A stretch of DNA of 64,000 nucleotides from Ardenticatenaceae bacterium. Lineage in GTDB: Bacteria > Chloroflexota > Anaerolineae > Promineifilales > Promineifilaceae. Location: assembly GCA_020634565.1 (NCBI GenBank), contig JACKBN010000001.1:124001-188000 (forward strand), written 5' to 3'. The translations under genes and the position numbers were made by a program. The notes beneath the pieces are model-generated. The model was given only the letters and a program-made list of their open reading frames with translations, did not search any database and had not been told where the DNA came from. This document shows, in pieces, positions 18,750 through 27,497 of the stretch; within the stretch, counting starts at the first letter, position 1, and each line of letters opens with the position of its first letter.

Positions 18750-21700
18750 TTATTCCTGTTGTGAAGAAAAAGGAGTTGAACTCTTAGGAGATTCGAGATC
18801 CGATTCTTCCTCATGATTTTCAACTCCATCAGGCTCGCTCTGGCCGGACCACACTTTGAATGGGCCACCAGATCGCTCTTGGGGCGAACGCCTCTCTTGT
18901 CTGGCCCGGCGTAGTTGTTCGCGCAACTCTTCCAGGCGATCTTCCAGAATCATCTGTGACACTAACGCTAAATGTTCGAAGTCTTGCCTTAATACTCTGT
19001 CGGGCACATCGGGATCAAGAGCCTGGCTGTATAACCAGCCTACAAAACCATTCTCATCCAAATTGTCTTCTAGCATCTTAATCTGGCCGGAGATCTGCAT
19101 CTCCGCTAATTTGTCATCAAGCAGACGCTGAGCCAAGTCCATGTCAATGAGATCTCGGCGCCCAGGTTGTTGCGTAGACCGCACAATAACATAACCATGA
19201 ATGGCATTGAAGATATCGGGTTGTGGTCGCTGTCCGGCATCAAGTTCTTTATCCCAAGGGCGAGTAAGCCAAAATGTTTGAGGGCCACGACTCTTTTCCC
19301 AAGTCAATTCCCAACGGTACGCCTTGCGTTCGTTCACATCACGCACCATCCCCAACATCCCCAGATATAGGAATTGGCGTAATGCTGCGGGGTCTTCTAG
19401 CAGCATGACCACACGCGGATGTAAAGGTTCGTATTCCCGATTAAATGGATCTTGTGTTAACCGACGCTCATACACTACTGCTTGAGCTTCAGCAGAAAAG
19501 TTATGCAGCAGTGTAGGATCTAGCAGTGTTCCATCTTTCACCATGTGCTTTTGGTATTCTTTCATGGCTTCGCGCCAGGCTGCATAGGCATCAAAAGCAT
19601 AGAGATCATCTGTGCGTACTAAGGTGAGCTTGTAAGGATGTTCTGAACCAACCACTTGAATGCCATAGGTATCATCCAGCTTATCCGGCTGCAAGTTTGC
19701 AATTTCACGAAGTCGCCCTACCAACCCCTTGGTGCCGAAGTAACTATCTTTTTCGTCAGCCATAACGCGGATGAGGTTGCTTTTTTTGCGAGGGTTGGCT
19801 CCGGAACGGCCGCTAAACAACGGCTCAGCGCTTACGTTAGCAACCGACTCGGCAAACACCTGGGGATCCGGGTACGCCTCCAAGATTGCTTGCACCACAT
19901 TACTACGGGTCACGATGCCAGCATAGGCTCGGCGAGCTAGGTTGAGAAAACGGGTTTGATTCTTGCGGCCCAAATCTTGACGAATTTCTGGGGAAATAGC
20001 CGTGTTCGGGTCTTCTAATACCGTTGCCTGATTCCCCTCCACTTCCGGTAAAATTTGCGCGCTAAGTTGTAAACGGGGTGAGTCCCCCTGGTACTCCACC
20101 TGCCACTGCCAGCGACTTAGAGCTTTGACTAACTCCGCTTCCTCTGTTTGCAGTTTCGTGTCATCTTCAATGTCATTTAACAACCGCTGTACGTTGGCAA
20201 TCCGACGATCGTACCCATGTGCACTCCTTATTGCTTCTTTACTAGCACGCACTTTATCCCACAAACCAGGCAGTCCACTGGCATCATCTCCCGTTGCCAA
20301 GTGCCAGATCCAACCCTGCACCACATCACGCACTTCTTCCGCTGCATCCTTCATCATCTGAGCAGTTTCTGTGACAAAAATGTGCAAAATATCTTCGCGG
20401 CGTACATCCATCAACCGCTGCTGAGCTTGTAAATACTCCTGCTCCGAACCGCGTACATGTGGATGCTCCCAGAGCCAGAAAACTTTTTTGCCCTCTGTTG
20501 CTCGCATCATCTGTTCCGTTTTCTTGGATAAGCCTGCTAGTTTAATTTGGGGTTTAACTTCATCCCGGCGTTGACGAGCATCTGTCATCAAGCCAAGAAA
20601 AGCGTCTAGTTCACGTACTAGCCCATCAAAGTAGTCCCAGGTGTAGCCGAGCTTACCACTACGAGCCACTAACGCATTGTCGGAGCGTCCCATTAATAGA
20701 TCGGATAATGTAAGGCGAAGGAGTCGGCGAAAGATAACCATCTGTACTCGTGCTACTTCTTTTAGCGTTTCACCACTAGCACCATAAAACTCCTCTACTT
20801 CTTCACCGCTGCTGGTGACACCGCCAAAACGAGTGCGTAAATCTTCACCGATTTTATTGAACCTGGCACGAGTTTCGTCCGCTTTTTCACCCTCACGGCG
20901 CGAATAAGCGTTAATTACGTTATAGCGCATATGCTCTTCCACTTGTTTTCGCACCGCTGCAAAGGTGGGATCATCTCCTAAGTCAGGAAAGTAAGTTACC
21001 CAACTATCGGCTGAGGTTGCCCGTCCAGGAGTAGCCCCACCTGCTTTTGCCAATCGCTCTATTACTGCCGGTCGCCGTCCGGCATCACCAGCTTCCTGAT
21101 TAAGCATAGCAATGCGCCCCATAAATAATGTTGGTTTAGCTGTTTGTCCAGCATAAACTGCGCCATCGGTCAAAAGACGGCGACAGCGGCTACGGCCTCC
21201 AAAACCAGGATCTTCCTGATTACGATCTGGTGCAGCTAGCGCAAGGTGACGCTCTGCCCCTACCACCGCCAGACGACCATATACATCAGGTTGCTGTCGG
21301 GGTTTCAATAATTGCAAAAGCAAATCTTGCCCCAACTCGTGACTGGATATTTCCTGTATAAAATGAGCCGGTACCTGGATGGTGTATGCTCCCACGGCGC
21401 TATACATAGGAGTGTCGGGCCGTTTGGCATATTCCGGCGCCAGATTGGTGAAAATCCATTGTGTATACGCAGTCCCGGCTTTTTCATCTAAAATGGAACT
21501 GATGACTTCCGACATCATGGGGAATACTCCATATTTTGCCTCTTCAGCGAGGGGTTTTCCCTTACGTTTCCCATCTACCAGATAGCAGGCGTCAAAGATG
21601 CGCTGATCGGGTCGAATGCGGAAGCTTGGATTGTTTTGGACGTATTCCACCAGTGGCATTGGGAAATCTGGGCTTACTACCATGAATCGGTTCAGTTCTC

Positions 21701-22394
21701 GCCAGGCAGCGAACGTACGTGCCTGCATGTCCGCATCCGGGGCATTGGTAAAAACGCTGGGCAAGGCAAAAAAGCCGCGGAGTACGTGGTGAATGCCCGC
21801 TTCTTGCGCCAACATGCGCAAAATCAAGGCCATATCCAGGAACATTCCTGAACCAGTACCACCGGCAAATGAACCTACCACTATGACCTCTAGCCGCCGG
21901 TCATAATTAGTGGTGGCACGCACGCTTTCCAACGCCGCACGAAAGGCTCGCCAGACCTCTGACCCTGCTTCCTGCCCAATAATGTCTTTATAGACAGCCA
22001 GGCGACCGAATTGACGAATTCGCCCGGCTCCATCATCTAGTACGAAGGTAGCTGGGGCCTGCGTGGCCAGCCACTTTGGGGCCTGGAACCACTGTCCAAT
22101 TTGTGGCCATTCCCGCTTACTCACCTCCATAGCCAGGGGGCGAGCATCGCCGCCGATGTAAATGAATTCCCCTTTTCCAAGGGTAACGCCACCTACTTCA
22201 GCACCTTCTTCCTTTGTACCGGAAGCATTGACCCGCTCGGTACCGGCCTCTAACTGCGTGGCTGTATCAATAGATAACAGGCGAATGTTGTCGGGCATTG
22301 TGCCGTTGTTTGACAATAATAAGTCTCGTTTCAGCCATGTTAATACCCACTGCCCCGTTCCACCTAGGCCTACAATTAATCCCGGTCTTGACAT
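18750..22394 (-). CDS. Tubulin/FtsZ-superfamily protein (tubulin-like family)
   Basis: A 1214-residue cytosolic protein. The start is the ATG at 22394 because AAAGGAG lies just upstream and the conserved strand MSRPGLIVGLGGTG begins there; a longer frame adds 38 unlikely residues. GLGGTG (9-14) is the first nucleotide-binding turn. FAGGTGSGMFLD (about residues 176-187) is the tubulin/FtsZ T4 signature loop, intact, so GTP binding is expected. The protein is three times the length of FtsZ. The middle is helical, and the last 90 residues are a charged coiled coil with an acidic, Ser/Pro-rich tail, reminiscent of partner-binding tails of tubulins. A family of large FtsZ/tubulin relatives linked to VWA proteins has been proposed to act in membrane remodelling, and this gene fits it. 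It starts 19 bases after the upstream VWA gene. Confidence 0.88.
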   Translation of the reverse strand: MSRPGLIVGLGGTGQWVLTWLKRDLLLSNNGTMPDNIRLLSIDTATQLEAGTERVNASGTKEEGAEVGGVTLGKGEFIYIGGDARPLAMEVSKREWPQIGQWFQAPKWLATQAPATFVLDDGAGRIRQFGRLAVYKDIIGQEAGSEVWRAFRAALESVRATTNYDRRLEVIVVGSFAGGTGSGMFLDMALILRMLAQEAGIHHVLRGFFALPSVFTNAPDADMQARTFAAWRELNRFMVVSPDFPMPLVEYVQNNPSFRIRPDQRIFDACYLVDGKRKGKPLAEEAKYGVFPMMSEVISSILDEKAGTAYTQWIFTNLAPEYAKRPDTPMYSAVGAYTIQVPAHFIQEISSHELGQDLLLQLLKPRQQPDVYGRLAVVGAERHLALAAPDRNQEDPGFGGRSRCRRLLTDGAVYAGQTAKPTLFMGRIAMLNQEAGDAGRRPAVIERLAKAGGATPGRATSADSWVTYFPDLGDDPTFAAVRKQVEEHMRYNVINAYSRREGEKADETRARFNKIGEDLRTRFGGVTSSGEEVEEFYGASGETLKEVARVQMVIFRRLLRLTLSDLLMGRSDNALVARSGKLGYTWDYFDGLVRELDAFLGLMTDARQRRDEVKPQIKLAGLSKKTEQMMRATEGKKVFWLWEHPHVRGSEQEYLQAQQRLMDVRREDILHIFVTETAQMMKDAAEEVRDVVQGWIWHLATGDDASGLPGLWDKVRASKEAIRSAHGYDRRIANVQRLLNDIEDDTKLQTEEAELVKALSRWQWQVEYQGDSPRLQLSAQILPEVEGNQATVLEDPNTAISPEIRQDLGRKNQTRFLNLARRAYAGIVTRSNVVQAILEAYPDPQVFAESVANVSAEPLFSGRSGANPRKKSNLIRVMADEKDSYFGTKGLVGRLREIANLQPDKLDDTYGIQVVGSEHPYKLTLVRTDDLYAFDAYAAWREAMKEYQKHMVKDGTLLDPTLLHNFSAEAQAVVYERRLTQDPFNREYEPLHPRVVMLLEDPAALRQFLYLGMLGMVRDVNERKAYRWELTWEKSRGPQTFWLTRPWDKELDAGQRPQPDIFNAIHGYVIVRSTQQPGRRDLIDMDLAQRLLDDKLAEMQISGQIKMLEDNLDENGFVGWLYSQALDPDVPDRVLRQDFEHLALVSQMILEDRLEELREQLRRARQERRSPQERSGGPFKVWSGQSEPDGVENHEEESDLESPKSSTPFSSQQE

Positions 22395-22413
22395 CTTGAT
22401 TTCTCCTTTATGC

Positions 22414-25266
22414 TTACTTATATACGATTTCACCTTCAATGAATGGCTCAGGAAAATCGGGATATAATATGCTATCGTAAACATGTGAACCATTTTTATC
22501 GACGGCAATTACGTGTAAGGCCCGCTTCTGATCTGGGTCAAGAGGCTCGGTTTTCCTTACGATAAGATGTTTAATATCATTCCTTTTCAACCAGGTATGG
22601 CGCACTCGATTCTTCCGTGGCATTCTCCTTAATCGCCACGGCCCTGCTTCTGTTTGTTGGTCTCCATATGTTCCTCTGCTAACAATCTCTAGTTTGCCTG
22701 ATGGCCCACCAGTCCAGATGCGGATTGTAACGGCTGTTAACGCTGTAGATAGTAACAAAATAACTAGACCGATTGTACGCCAGGTTGCCGGTGTAGTTTT
22801 GATAGTGTCTTGCCTGCTAAAGGAAGCAATCTGTTCAGATGTAGACCAAGCATATCCCTCATGAAGGGGTAGGTCCCCAGTTTGCAGCTCGATCTGGTAT
22901 TCTCCTTCTTCGGCAACATCTGTGCCAATGTTCTGCCCCAAAAGCTGTTGAAAATTTTCGTTAGCTAAGGATGTTAAAGGTACCGGCATAGGATTACCAC
23001 TAGGAGGAATAACAGCCGCCTGGATGGTGGCATTGGGATCAGCCAACACTGTTTCGAGGGGAAGAGTTTCATTAGTCAGGGCATTAACGATCTCGATCTG
23101 AAAATCAAAGGGCTGTAATCTGCCACCTTGCAACATATTGGCTCGCCAATCATCTTCGTGCAATGTTAAAGCAGATTGGGATGGAGTAATGACGGCCGTT
23201 AATGGAACAACTACATATTGGGAAATGTTCACCGACTCCATCTTGTTGTATGGTGCATAATTAAGCACGTTGTAATCATCTCTATCCCAAAGGGCCTCCA
23301 CATCGATCGTATAAATACCAGGGGTAAGAATATTATTAGACTGGGCATTCGTGAATTCCCCTGTGAACTGATGCGTTGAGCCTGGTTTTGCTTGCAAGAT
23401 GATTGTTTCAATTAGCGTAGCTCCCTGATACAAACGCGCCTCAAACACCTCTTTTAATTCGGGTATTATTTCCAGACGGTTCGTCAAAGGATTGCCAGTG
23501 CTGTCAAGCATGTTCACCAAAACAGGAATGGACTGCGGGACCTGTCTGTTTCCCTGAACGGTATTCAGGTTCAAACTATCTCCCTCAATCGGAGTATCTA
23601 GTTCAAAGCCAAACGTAAGAACTTCATTAGCAGTGAAACTCCCTTGACTATTAAAAACAGGTAACGGTGCTGCTGTTGGGTCCGGATGTTTGACTGTAGC
23701 AAAAAGCTGCCAAGTGTACCCCCCTGAAACTGGTGTTTGGATGGGGGTTTTTGATTCATAAACACCATCTTCTATTTTGACAAAATCAGCGGGAGTAAAA
23801 TGTTGTTCATGAACACCGTCAGCACTTGTGACAATAGCTTCTAGCATTAACGGATAACCAGGAAACTCTTGCAAGGAATTTCCGTCGTTATCTGTAACCA
23901 TTATTTGGAATCTGTCGGTTACTTGCTCGTTATAAAAAGGGAACTGCGGCGTTGCCGGGTATACTGCACTTTCGTCTGGAACCAAAACTTGTCCAGACAC
24001 AGGGCGGCTTTCTATTTTCACATCTAGAAAGTCTGCACAATTTACCTGTCCACTGACTTCGAGACGATACTCGCCAGGTACAGGTGGTGCAAAAACATAA
24101 GATTCATTTTGTCCATCTACCACGTAATCAGTGATCTTTACATCCGGCGAAGAGGCTTGACCACGCTGCACTTCAATTTCTTCGCCATCTCGAAGGATAT
24201 TGATTCTTACGTCTATGTCTTCATCATCTACTAAGGCAAAAGCATACAAGAAGGTCAGGTTGTTTGCGTAAGGAGTAATCCAAAAAGATTGTCCACAGGT
24301 AACGGATTGCAGACTAGATTGCACAATGGGTTGAAGCATCTCTGCAATGAGCGGACTTAGACGTGGGGCGCTACGGGCTTCCTTGAGTGTGCCACCGTGT
24401 GATTCGGCAATATTCTCCCAAGTGCTCAAAAAACTCTGCGTAAAATCTTGGTTCCGTTGGCTAAGCAGCAAAACGGAAATAAAGACACTGTCTGGATTGC
24501 TGTCCCCACGGAATGGGAAGTCATTACCATTTGCGTTTGTCAAGTCATTTATGAGGTTTAGGTCAGGCTGAATACTATAAAAATCGCCTTCGGGCAGATT
24601 GTCACAGCCGCGCCAAAAAAGACAAGGTTCACCATCAGTAATCATAATAACTGCCTGACGACGTATGCCTATGGCTGGTAGCGGTTCATTACGCCATTCC
24701 TGCAAAATGTCGCGCGCACCTAAAAGACCTGAACGGTGGTCCGTGGCATTTAAATTGTTTGATCTGCCGCTATTAATCAAATTGGAAGCTGTTCCATCAC
24801 GGTAAGACTTCCATGCTTCACGCAATTCTGTATCAGAAGCAAAATCAACATCTTGAGGAATTGTGGTAGGAGGCAAATAGATAGCAATATCTTGTCGATA
24901 TGGGTTATCTTCACCTTCATCATCAGCAACATAAATGGATCGATCTCCGAAACCAATCACAGCTACGCGATGTTGGATTTCTTGTTCGGGGCAAAGCCAT
25001 GTCGCATGATTTCCCAAATAGTTGACGATCGTTTTTGCAGCGTCGAAGCGGCGTCCGTTTTTATCATTGGTTATAAACATACTGTCAGATTGATCGATTA
25101 CAACAACTAAATCAATGGCTGTGCACGTTTGATTTTCCCCTTGAAGAGCAACGGTTTCTTTAGCTTGCACGGATTGAGAGCTGACTATCAGAATTATAAA
25201 AAATAACGCTGACACCAACCATGAATAGCGATTACTGATCTGATTAATTTTGTTCTGTTGTCCCAT
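22414..25266 (-). CDS. Membrane-anchored VWA-domain protein, first gene of operon
   Basis: About 950 residues, the promoter-proximal gene of the minus-strand operon. Start codons GTG (25269) and ATG (25266) are adjacent; the ATG has AGGGAA at suitable spacing. A signal peptide covers residues about 15-35. A VWA domain carries MIDAS DQSDS (58-62) and MITDGEPC. Several beta-sandwich segments follow (about 330-800). One transmembrane helix lies at about 825-847, with a cytosolic tail of about 100 basic residues. The architecture parallels the other secreted VWA protein of the operon (2713-5442), but the tail lacks its coiled coil. It is expected to expose the VWA/Ig-like region outside the membrane and to contact the tubulin-like protein with the tail (inference). 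Confidence 0.85.
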   Translation of the reverse strand: MGQQNKINQISNRYSWLVSALFFIILIVSSQSVQAKETVALQGENQTCTAIDLVVVIDQSDSMFITNDKNGRRFDAAKTIVNYLGNHATWLCPEQEIQHRVAVIGFGDRSIYVADDEGEDNPYRQDIAIYLPPTTIPQDVDFASDTELREAWKSYRDGTASNLINSGRSNNLNATDHRSGLLGARDILQEWRNEPLPAIGIRRQAVIMITDGEPCLFWRGCDNLPEGDFYSIQPDLNLINDLTNANGNDFPFRGDSNPDSVFISVLLLSQRNQDFTQSFLSTWENIAESHGGTLKEARSAPRLSPLIAEMLQPIVQSSLQSVTCGQSFWITPYANNLTFLYAFALVDDEDIDVRINILRDGEEIEVQRGQASSPDVKITDYVVDGQNESYVFAPPVPGEYRLEVSGQVNCADFLDVKIESRPVSGQVLVPDESAVYPATPQFPFYNEQVTDRFQIMVTDNDGNSLQEFPGYPLMLEAIVTSADGVHEQHFTPADFVKIEDGVYESKTPIQTPVSGGYTWQLFATVKHPDPTAAPLPVFNSQGSFTANEVLTFGFELDTPIEGDSLNLNTVQGNRQVPQSIPVLVNMLDSTGNPLTNRLEIIPELKEVFEARLYQGATLIETIILQAKPGSTHQFTGEFTNAQSNNILTPGIYTIDVEALWDRDDYNVLNYAPYNKMESVNISQYVVVPLTAVITPSQSALTLHEDDWRANMLQGGRLQPFDFQIEIVNALTNETLPLETVLADPNATIQAAVIPPSGNPMPVPLTSLANENFQQLLGQNIGTDVAEEGEYQIELQTGDLPLHEGYAWSTSEQIASFSRQDTIKTTPATWRTIGLVILLLSTALTAVTIRIWTGGPSGKLEIVSRGTYGDQQTEAGPWRLRRMPRKNRVRHTWLKRNDIKHLIVRKTEPLDPDQKRALHVIAVDKNGSHVYDSILYPDFPEPFIEGEIVYK

Positions 25267-25439
25267 CACTAGTTCCCTATAACAGATAATTTATACCAAT
25301 GGTAAAAAGAATTCCTATTAGCTAGCATATTGATTACCAGTAGAGAACCATCAAAAAGGCGAAAAGGGAATTGAAAAATAGAACATGATACTTTTTGTTT
25401 CCTGATATCAAATTAGCCTGTCCATTTGAACTATGGGAA
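25267..25439. other. AT-rich leader region of the 25-kb operon
   Basis: A 173-base AT-rich gap between the excisionase-type HTH gene and the first VWA gene. The promoter of the large operon should lie here unless transcription reads through from the HTH gene. On the minus strand I see only weak matches (TTGATG-like and TATAAA-like hexamers with poor spacing), no rho-independent terminator and no clear operator. A promoter read by the nearby ECF-type sigma factor would not match the housekeeping consensus. Confidence 0.4.
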
Positions 25440-25646
25440 TCAATTCACTTGCTCTGGATTAGTCTTGTTTTCTAACGGCCGTTCTCCCAACCACCCTTCT
25501 ATACCTTTCCGTGAAAACCGCCAGGCACCGCCAACCTTGCGCCCGGGGAGCTGCCCTTCTTGAGCGAGCTTGTAAACCGTTGACTCAGCCAAGCGCAAAT
25601 AAGCCGAAACTTCTTTAACGGTCATCACAGCATCCTCATCACTCAT
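25440..25646 (-). CDS. Excisionase-family helix-turn-helix DNA-binding protein
   Basis: A 68-residue protein with a MerR/excisionase-type winged HTH: MTVKEVSAYLRLAESTVYKL followed by the wing GQLPGRKVGGAWRF and the RKGIEGWL helix. Such proteins bind DNA as architectural factors or simple regulators. Despite the family name they are common outside phages. The ribosome site AGAGGAG precedes the ATG. It lies directly upstream of, and in the same direction as, the VWA/tubulin-like operon, and divergent from the sigma-factor operon, so it is well placed to regulate both. No integrase or phage gene is near, so an excision role is unlikely. Confidence 0.85.
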   Translation of the reverse strand: MSDEDAVMTVKEVSAYLRLAESTVYKLAQEGQLPGRKVGGAWRFSRKGIEGWLGERPLENKTNPEQVN

Positions 25647-25824
25647 GGGGATCTCCTCTTACTAAAGTCATTCTTACCTTTGGCATGTGCATGAAATTCT
25701 TATTTTTGTTACTTTATTCATCCCTCTACAATCCTGAATTCTTACCTCCTTTAGGTGCAATTTCCGAAGATTGGCGCAATTCCCTTTAATTTGCTGTTTT
25801 CTTATGCCATTTATCGATTTCTAC

Positions 25825-25853
25825 TTTACAGTAGTCCTCATTATCTTTATAAT
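25825..25853 (+). promoter_or_regulatory. Sigma-70-type promoter of the ECF sigma/CHAT operon
   Basis: TTTACA at 25825-25830 and TATAAT at 25848-25853, separated by 17 bases. They lie 50 bases before the sigma-factor start codon. The match to the housekeeping consensus is good, so the operon is probably transcribed by the main sigma factor rather than only by its own product. In the same gap the 10-mer ATTCTTACCT occurs twice (25670-25679 and 25738-25747), a possible binding site for the divergent HTH protein. Confidence 0.6.
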
Positions 25854-25903
25854 GTTTTTCACTGTGCCAGTGTGTTTCACAATCTAAAAAGGAATCTCCC
25901 CTC

Positions 25904-26680
25904 ATGTGCCAATCAATATCTATAGATGATCAATTTTTACTGATCGAGGCTTTAGAAAAATTGCGATCGGAGTTGGGAGGAACTCTGATTGAAAATTTGC
26001 ACCCTATTTTGCGTATCAATGAGCAGCGTGGACGATTTTGCCGCTATTTGCAGCTCAATCCCCAGGAAACAGCTCAAGCGTACATTTTTCAGGTCGCTCA
26101 TCATTACGAAGTGGATGGCGATTATCTAAATGAAATTCAATTGCAAAAAAACGCCGAGGTTTGGGTGCTGCTGTTAGAAAAAATCCGGCAATGGAGCTAT
26201 CGATTCCTGGGGCGTTGGCATTTAGACGAGCCTACGCGCATAAGATATACAATTGAAATTGCACAAGAGTCCGGACTACAGATTATGCGTGCTCACTACC
26301 CTTACGACTGCGAGTTCGACGCCTGGGCTTGCAAGATCACGCAGCACGTCTCTTCCAAATATATGCAACGTCATAAACATTCTTCCGTAATGGAAGAAAT
26401 AGATTTATCGGAAGTGGATGAATGGTTTCAAAATAGGATTGATGTGATCGACGCCAATCCAGAGATTCAATTTGCCACCAGGCAACTTTTATTGGATGCA
26501 ATCGAAAAGTTAAGCGAAAATCAAAAGGTTGTCATTTGGTGGTTCTACTTTGAAGGGCGGCCGTTACCACAAATTGCAGAGGATTTGGGTATAAACGTCA
26601 ATGCAACATATAAACGTCACTTTGATGCCTTAAAACAATTGCGTAAGATTCTAGAGGAAGATCAGTATAAGGATGAGTAA
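25904..26680 (+). CDS. ECF-type RNA polymerase sigma factor
   Basis: A 258-residue sigma-70-family protein. Region 2 is recognisable around YPYDCEFDAWACKITQHV (about residues 127-145). Region 4 is a clear HTH near the C-terminus, LSENQKVVIWWFYFEG..LPQIAEDLGINVNATYKRH. A helical N-terminal extension of about 100 residues precedes region 2, longer than in a minimal ECF factor. No anti-sigma factor with a transmembrane segment lies beside it. Instead the gene overlaps the next by eight bases (ATGAGTAA) and heads a three-gene operon ending in a CHAT protease. It probably directs RNA polymerase to a small regulon that may include the divergent VWA/tubulin-like operon (inference). Confidence 0.85.
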   Translation: MCQSISIDDQFLLIEALEKLRSELGGTLIENLHPILRINEQRGRFCRYLQLNPQETAQAYIFQVAHHYEVDGDYLNEIQLQKNAEVWVLLLEKIRQWSYRFLGRWHLDEPTRIRYTIEIAQESGLQIMRAHYPYDCEFDAWACKITQHVSSKYMQRHKHSSVMEEIDLSEVDEWFQNRIDVIDANPEIQFATRQLLLDAIEKLSENQKVVIWWFYFEGRPLPQIAEDLGINVNATYKRHFDALKQLRKILEEDQYKDE

Positions 26681-27497
26681 AGAGATAAATGATCAATATC
26701 AGTCTGAACCAGATAAATCGGCTTCAGAAATAGATAAAAAAATTGCCGCATTTCGCCAGCGTCTTGCCATCGATGCATCTACCTGGCCACAAACGGCCGA
26801 CACTTTATTTGTTGATCTGGCCATTTCAGTAGATGAAATGGGAGATGATGCGATGTTAGAATTGGTTGTTCAGGATGCCCTTCGAGGTGTCGATATTCCC
26901 CGCAAATATCCCCACGTTTATCGCCGATTGTTGAGCAACAGCAATCTGCGCCAAACATTTTTGGACTTATTGACCGCCCTGGAGCCTAATCAGGAACAGT
27001 CTATACCGCCCATGCCCAAGACGGATCTCAGCTTTTTGACCACGGCCGCTTCCCCGCAAGCCACCGTTCACACCTCAAAATCTGGCTGGCGAGCCTCCTG
27101 GCAATTGTTCAGCAACCACTTAACCAGTTGCTTCCCCGCGCCTCAAACGCTGGTCTATCGTTCAGCCTATGATGATTTGCTTGAAGAAAAAAATGTTATT
27201 TTGCTGGAAAACGAATTCTCTGTAAATGAATTGCAACTGAATATTTTGCTAGAAGCGAATTTGGAAGCAGAACATCCCGATACGCCAACCCTTTCTCTAT
27301 CCGTGGCTGCACTTAGCGGACAACAGTTGCCCGCTTTGCAAGCAATTCTAACTTGGGGTAGCTATCAAGCAATGGCAGTTCTTGACCGTTACGGCATGGC
27401 CCACTTTCCTCGCCTGGAACTGGCTTCTGTTTTGGATAAGACCGGGCAAGCTATTCGCGATGATCTTCAGCTTGTTTTAGAGTCAATTTCTGCTTGA
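26673..27497 (+). CDS. Unknown protein between sigma factor and CHAT protease
   Basis: A 274-residue soluble protein that I do not recognise. The first 100 residues are helical and acidic (DKKIAAFRQRL region), a linker follows, and residues about 150-270 look strand-rich. No transmembrane helix, zinc motif or catalytic pattern is visible. The ATG overlaps the sigma-factor stop by eight bases, and the end overlaps the TTG start of the CHAT gene by four, so all three are translated in step. The position is that of an anti-sigma factor or adaptor linking the sigma factor to the protease, but nothing in the sequence proves it. Confidence 0.75.
   Translation: MSKEINDQYQSEPDKSASEIDKKIAAFRQRLAIDASTWPQTADTLFVDLAISVDEMGDDAMLELVVQDALRGVDIPRKYPHVYRRLLSNSNLRQTFLDLLTALEPNQEQSIPPMPKTDLSFLTTAASPQATVHTSKSGWRASWQLFSNHLTSCFPAPQTLVYRSAYDDLLEEKNVILLENEFSVNELQLNILLEANLEAEHPDTPTLSLSVAALSGQQLPALQAILTWGSYQAMAVLDRYGMAHFPRLELASVLDKTGQAIRDDLQLVLESISA

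Noticed and set aside
22395..22508. 38-residue N-terminal extension of the tubulin-like protein
   Set aside because: It overlaps the upstream VWA gene end, and the strong ribosome site and conserved nucleotide-binding strand mark 22394 as the start.
25267..25439. Possible -35/-10 elements for the 25-kb operon
   Set aside because: Only weak hexamers at poor spacing; not enough to call a promoter.
25440..25646. Excisionase homology as a sign of a prophage or integrative element
   Set aside because: No integrase, attachment repeats, phage structural genes or tRNA end nearby; this HTH family is common in ordinary regulators.
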